Translations under genes and position numbers: made by a program
In this document: positions 63,624 through 64,000 of the stretch, piece by piece
How positions within the stretch are numbered: the first letter of the stretch is position 1
How the letters are laid out: each line of letters starts with the position of its first letter
DNA from: Bradyrhizobium sp. SZCCT0153
GTDB taxonomy: Bacteria > Pseudomonadota > Alphaproteobacteria > Rhizobiales > Xanthobacteraceae
Length of the DNA: 64,000 bases
Direction of reading: 5' to 3'
NCBI RefSeq assembly: GCF_018129995.1
Contig: NZ_JAFCKS010000004.1
Location: 62,001-126,000 of the forward strand
Notes under the pieces: generated by a model
Database searches by the model: none
Seen by the model: only the letters and a program-made list of their open reading frames with translations
What the model was told of the DNA's origin: nothing

Positions 63624-64000
63624 TTAGTTCAGCGCGTCGTTGAGCGCCGCGTTGAGCGCCGCGAGACCTTTCTTGAGCCCGCCCTTCAGATGGACGCGGA
63701 GCGCGCGACGGCCGCGCTCGGTGAGCACGTCGAAGTCGCCGCGCGCCTGCGCCGCCTTGATGACGCCGAAGCTCGCTTTCTGGCCTGGAACGGCCAGATC
63801 CTTGGCCTCGTCGGCGGTGATCTGGAGGAACACGCCGCTGTCGGGTCCGCCCTTGTAGGCCTGCCCGGTCGAGTGCAGGAAGCGCGGCCCGAACTCGGCG
63901 CAGGTTGCGACATGCCGCTTCTCGCGCACTTCGAGCCGCATGGCCTGAAGTGCGTCGATCGTCGCCTTGTCGCGCGCGATGTAGCCGAGCAGGGCGACGT
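63624..64000 (-). CDS. transaldolase / glucose-6-phosphate isomerase fusion, C-terminal part only
   Basis: The frame is open to the right edge of the window, so only the last 125 codons or so are seen. The sequence (VALLGYIARDKATIDALQAM, HVATCAEFGPRFLHSTGQAY, KGGPDSGVFLQITADEAKDL, FGVIKAAQARGDFDVLTERG) is the C-terminal end of the bifunctional Tal-Pgi proteins of Rhizobiales, in the phosphoglucose isomerase half. It ends 13 bases before gnd and is the upstream gene of the operon visible here. Confidence 0.85.
   Translation of the reverse strand, partial: VALLGYIARDKATIDALQAMRLEVREKRHVATCAEFGPRFLHSTGQAYKGGPDSGVFLQITADEAKDLAVPGQKASFGVIKAAQARGDFDVLTERGRRALRVHLKGGLKKGLAALNAALNDALN

Overview
The window looks like a chromosomal segment of a GC-rich alphaproteobacterium of the Rhizobiales, most likely Bradyrhizobium or a close relative. 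The evidence is the gene repertoire (TRAP and CoA-ligase genes, ku/ligD, a treYZ-glgXB-treS island, zwf/pgl/gnd with a transaldolase-isomerase fusion) and three kinds of palindromic intergenic repeat typical of that group. I saw no tRNA, rRNA, CRISPR array, insertion sequence or prophage gene.

Layout. 1-5.5 kb (+): end of a TRAP small permease, dctM, an acyl-CoA dehydrogenase, an AMP-forming acyl-CoA ligase and a CoA-transferase; together they look like an uptake and CoA-activation operon for a carboxylic acid. 5.5-9.9 kb (-): a three-gene unit with a formyltransferase-like protein, a probable glycosyltransferase and a large HAD-family protein. 10.4-20.4 kb (+): an ECF sigma factor followed by flagellar filament, cap, hook and junction genes (fliC, fliD, fliS, flgD, flgE, flgN-like, flgK, flgL). 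20.4-24.1 kb: acyl-CoA synthetase, upp and enoyl-CoA hydratase (-), divergent from a TetR regulator (+).

24.1-36.2 kb is the most unusual part. It holds the complete kdpFABCDE high-affinity K+ pump and its sensor, plus three leftward operons of small, mostly uncharacterised proteins. All four transcription units, including kdp, are preceded by the same bipartite element TTATGA-N4-CCTAT-N20-CTCG with invariant spacing and the same orientation relative to the downstream gene. This suggests one regulon, perhaps controlled by KdpE. It contains two paralogous 'FIGRN' small proteins, tiny membrane proteins, and a DapA-like protein that has lost the Schiff-base lysine.

36.2-40.8 kb: divergent ku and ligD (non-homologous end joining) with interleaved candidate general-stress promoters, a DUF3309 mini-protein and a polyhydroxyalkanoate-system protein. 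40.8-58.8 kb: a glycogen/trehalose island. On the minus strand are a glgE-like gene, treS-maltokinase, glgB, glgX, treZ and treY, nearly all overlapping or within a few bases; malQ and a GH15 glucosidase diverge from them. The GlgE-like protein lacks the general acid and the maltose-1-phosphate loop, so the classical GlgE route may be inactive or changed here. 59-64 kb (-): an Entner-Doudoroff/pentose-phosphate operon (transaldolase-isomerase fusion, gnd, zwf, pgl, gntK, HAD phosphatase) entering from the right edge.
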